DNA of 8,076 nucleotides, taken from NCBI GenBank assembly GCA_003141795.1, contig PLNO01000288.1, forward strand, positions 333 to 8,408, written 5' to 3'. This DNA comes from Spirochaetaceae bacterium. GTDB taxonomy: Bacteria > Spirochaetota > Spirochaetia > SZUA-6 > Fen-1364. This document shows positions 6,823 through 8,076 of this stretch, piece after piece. The notes under the pieces were generated by a model. It worked only from the letters and a program-made list of their open reading frames with translations. It searched no databases and had not been told where the DNA came from. The stretch's first letter is position 1; every line of letters begins with the position of its first letter. The position numbers and the translations under genes are program-made.

Positions 6823-7785
6823 GTGAGAAAGATCATCACCATTGTCCTCGTGCTCTTTGCCGCCTCACGCCCCTTCTGGGCATCGGGTCAGACCGCCGTG
6901 CCGGGGCAGGACCTCCAGCAGTTCAGCATCCGCTATTTCGACCAGAAGGTCTACTTCCTCGGCGACCCGATCCAGGTCGAGGCGGTCATCACCAATACCG
7001 GCACCGACACGCTGCGGTTCAAGGTCGCGGATAATCGCTTCTTCAACCTCGATTTCGACGTCCGATCGACGACGAACGTCGGCCTGGAGCACGCGAAGGA
7101 ATTTACCATAGAGAGAAACTCCGATCAACCCGTGTTCTTCCGCGAGGTGAGCCTCGAGCCCGGGGAGAAGTACGGCATCGTCGTGGACCTCGAGCGGTTC
7201 GCCGCCCTGGCGAGCCCCGGCCAGTACGTGCTGCAGGCCACGTTCTTTCCCGAGCTGTTCCGCGGACCCGACTCGACGGCCATGAAGTCCAACAGGCTCT
7301 CCCTCAATGTGAAGCCTCCCGTTGCAACCGCGGGGGAAAAGGCCGTGATCGAGGCGGAAACGGGCGCCCTTCTTGCCCGGCAGGCGCTGCCCCCCGACGA
7401 AGTCGTGGGCTCCACGATCTCCGCGCGACAGAAGAGCCAGTGGGAGAGGTTCTTCCTCTACCTCGACCTCGAGTCCCTGCTGAGGAAGAACCCCGAGAAG
7501 GACAGGAGCTTCCGCAACGCCACCGAGGCAGCCCGACGGCAGATGATCGATCAGTTCCGCCTGCAGCTCCAGCAGACGACGATCAGGGACGACATCAGCG
7601 TGATCCCCAGCTCCTTCGTGATCCAGAAAACGAGCTACGACGCGGCGGAAGCGACGGTCTCCGCGCTGGAGCGTTTCAAATACGCCGACTACACGGAGCT
7701 GAAGGCATATACCTACCACTTGAAGAAGAGCGACCGGTTCTGGATAATCTACGACTACGAGATCAAAAATCAGGGTACCGAATAA
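6823..7785 (+). CDS. Secreted (periplasmic) protein of unknown function, beta-rich N-terminal and mixed C-terminal domain
   Basis: A 320-residue protein of no function I can name. It starts with a signal peptide: RK at 2-3, hydrophobic core 4-14, probable cleavage after Gly22 in WASG-Q. There is no lipobox cysteine, and indeed no cysteine in the whole protein, so it is predicted soluble and exported. Residues about 34-164 look like an Ig-like beta sandwich of the kind that includes the BsuPI family: VEAVITNTG (52-60), LEPGEKYGIVVDL (111-123) and PGQYVLQATFFPEL (132-145). A Pro-containing linker leads to a charged helical part (about 195-255). A final alpha/beta segment (about 262-315) ends in strands such as KAYTYHL and FWIIYDYEI, reminiscent of small cystatin or NTF2-like folds (inference). 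From memory, spirochaetes carry similar proteins. GTG start, good ribosome site; the stop abuts the next start (TAAATG). Confidence 0.88.
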   Translation: MRKIITIVLVLFAASRPFWASGQTAVPGQDLQQFSIRYFDQKVYFLGDPIQVEAVITNTGTDTLRFKVADNRFFNLDFDVRSTTNVGLEHAKEFTIERNSDQPVFFREVSLEPGEKYGIVVDLERFAALASPGQYVLQATFFPELFRGPDSTAMKSNRLSLNVKPPVATAGEKAVIEAETGALLARQALPPDEVVGSTISARQKSQWERFFLYLDLESLLRKNPEKDRSFRNATEAARRQMIDQFRLQLQQTTIRDDISVIPSSFVIQKTSYDAAEATVSALERFKYADYTELKAYTYHLKKSDRFWIIYDYEIKNQGTE

Positions 7786-8076
7786 ATGAAGATGATCCTC
7801 GTGGCGGCCGGTGATCAGTACGCCTCCGCCCTGGGCTACCATCTCAAGCCCCTGGGGTTCAGCCTCCAGCACGAGAAGGATCCCGTGCACGTCATCGAGC
7901 ACCTCGAGGAGATCGACCCCCAGGCCATCCTCTTCCATGCCGGAGATTTTCCGCGGCACTGGAAACCCTTGCTCAAGCTCGCCAGAGAGAAGAAGCCCCG
8001 GGAGGAGCTGATCTTCCTGATCATCGCGCCGAAGGGTTTCGAAATGGAGGACGCCGCCAAGGCGGCGCATCTCGGA
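7786..8076 (+). CDS. Pseudo-receiver (REC-like fold lacking phosphorylation site) protein, N-terminal part; runs off the right edge
   Basis: 97 residues are visible, open to the window end. The pattern of alternating strands and helices matches a response-regulator receiver: strand MKMILVAA (1-8), helix to about 22, the PLGF turn (22-25), helix 34-43, strand AILFHAG (47-53), helix 57-69, strand LIFLIIAP (75-82), and a helix ending AAKAAHLG where receivers have a similar AG turn. The catalytic residues are missing: Ala-Gly replaces the acidic pair after strand 1, His51 sits at the phospho-Asp position, and Ala replaces the switch Ser/Thr. It is therefore probably not phosphorylated. The motif DFPRHWK (54-60) looks lineage-conserved from memory, and I suspect a downstream output domain, perhaps PilZ, but cannot see it. 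ATG 7786 directly follows the TAA of the secreted-protein gene, with AGGG at 7772-7775, so the two form an operon. Confidence 0.8.
   Translation, partial: MKMILVAAGDQYASALGYHLKPLGFSLQHEKDPVHVIEHLEEIDPQAILFHAGDFPRHWKPLLKLAREKKPREELIFLIIAPKGFEMEDAAKAAHLG

Noticed and set aside
6865..8070. 401-codon - strand open frame opposite the secreted-protein and pseudo-receiver genes
   Set aside because: The + strand reading has a ribosome site, signal peptide, G/C-rich third positions and a clean gene junction. The - strand product is a Leu/Glu/Val/Gly-rich shadow that spans two + strand genes.
1..8076. Mobile elements, CRISPR arrays, tRNA or rRNA genes, phage attachment sites
   Set aside because: No transposase or integrase motifs, spaced direct repeats, or tRNA-like folds were seen, and coding genes fill nearly the whole window.

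Overview
The window is a dense, GC-rich bacterial chromosomal segment (clearly above 60% G+C by eye, with strong G/C preference at third codon positions). It has no RNA genes, insertion sequences, CRISPR repeats or other signs of mobile DNA, and no gene-free stretch longer than about 80 bases. The lineage cannot be fixed from sequence alone. The secreted protein and the pseudo-receiver at the right end resemble, from memory, proteins of spirochaetes, so a high-GC spirochaete is my tentative guess. The signalling genes on the left would fit many Gram-negative groups.

Left block (2-3327, + strand): a four-gene signalling cluster. It starts with the C-terminal part of an HD-GYP cyclic-di-GMP phosphodiesterase, whose start lies off the window. 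Next come a single-domain CheY-like response regulator, a STAS-domain anti-anti-sigma-type protein, and a membrane-anchored GAF-PAS histidine kinase. The STAS stop and the kinase start overlap (ATGA), so those two are very probably translationally coupled. The likely logic, which is inference, is that the kinase autophosphorylates at His401 and passes phosphate to the stand-alone receiver (Asp55). The STAS protein may be a partner or second target, and HD-GYP activity may be the output.

Middle block (3331-6786, - strand): a complete mfd gene for the transcription-repair coupling factor. It converges on the kinase gene with only 3 bp between the two stop codons, in a near-palindrome. This housekeeping gene shows the segment is core chromosome.

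Right block (6823-8076, + strand): diverging from mfd across a 36-bp gap that holds a perfect TATAAT. A secreted, cysteine-free 320-residue protein of unknown function is followed with no gap by the start of a second gene, which runs off the window. That second gene has the fold pattern of a response-regulator receiver but lacks the phosphorylation aspartates. These two genes are the least understood part of the window and the most promising for new biology.
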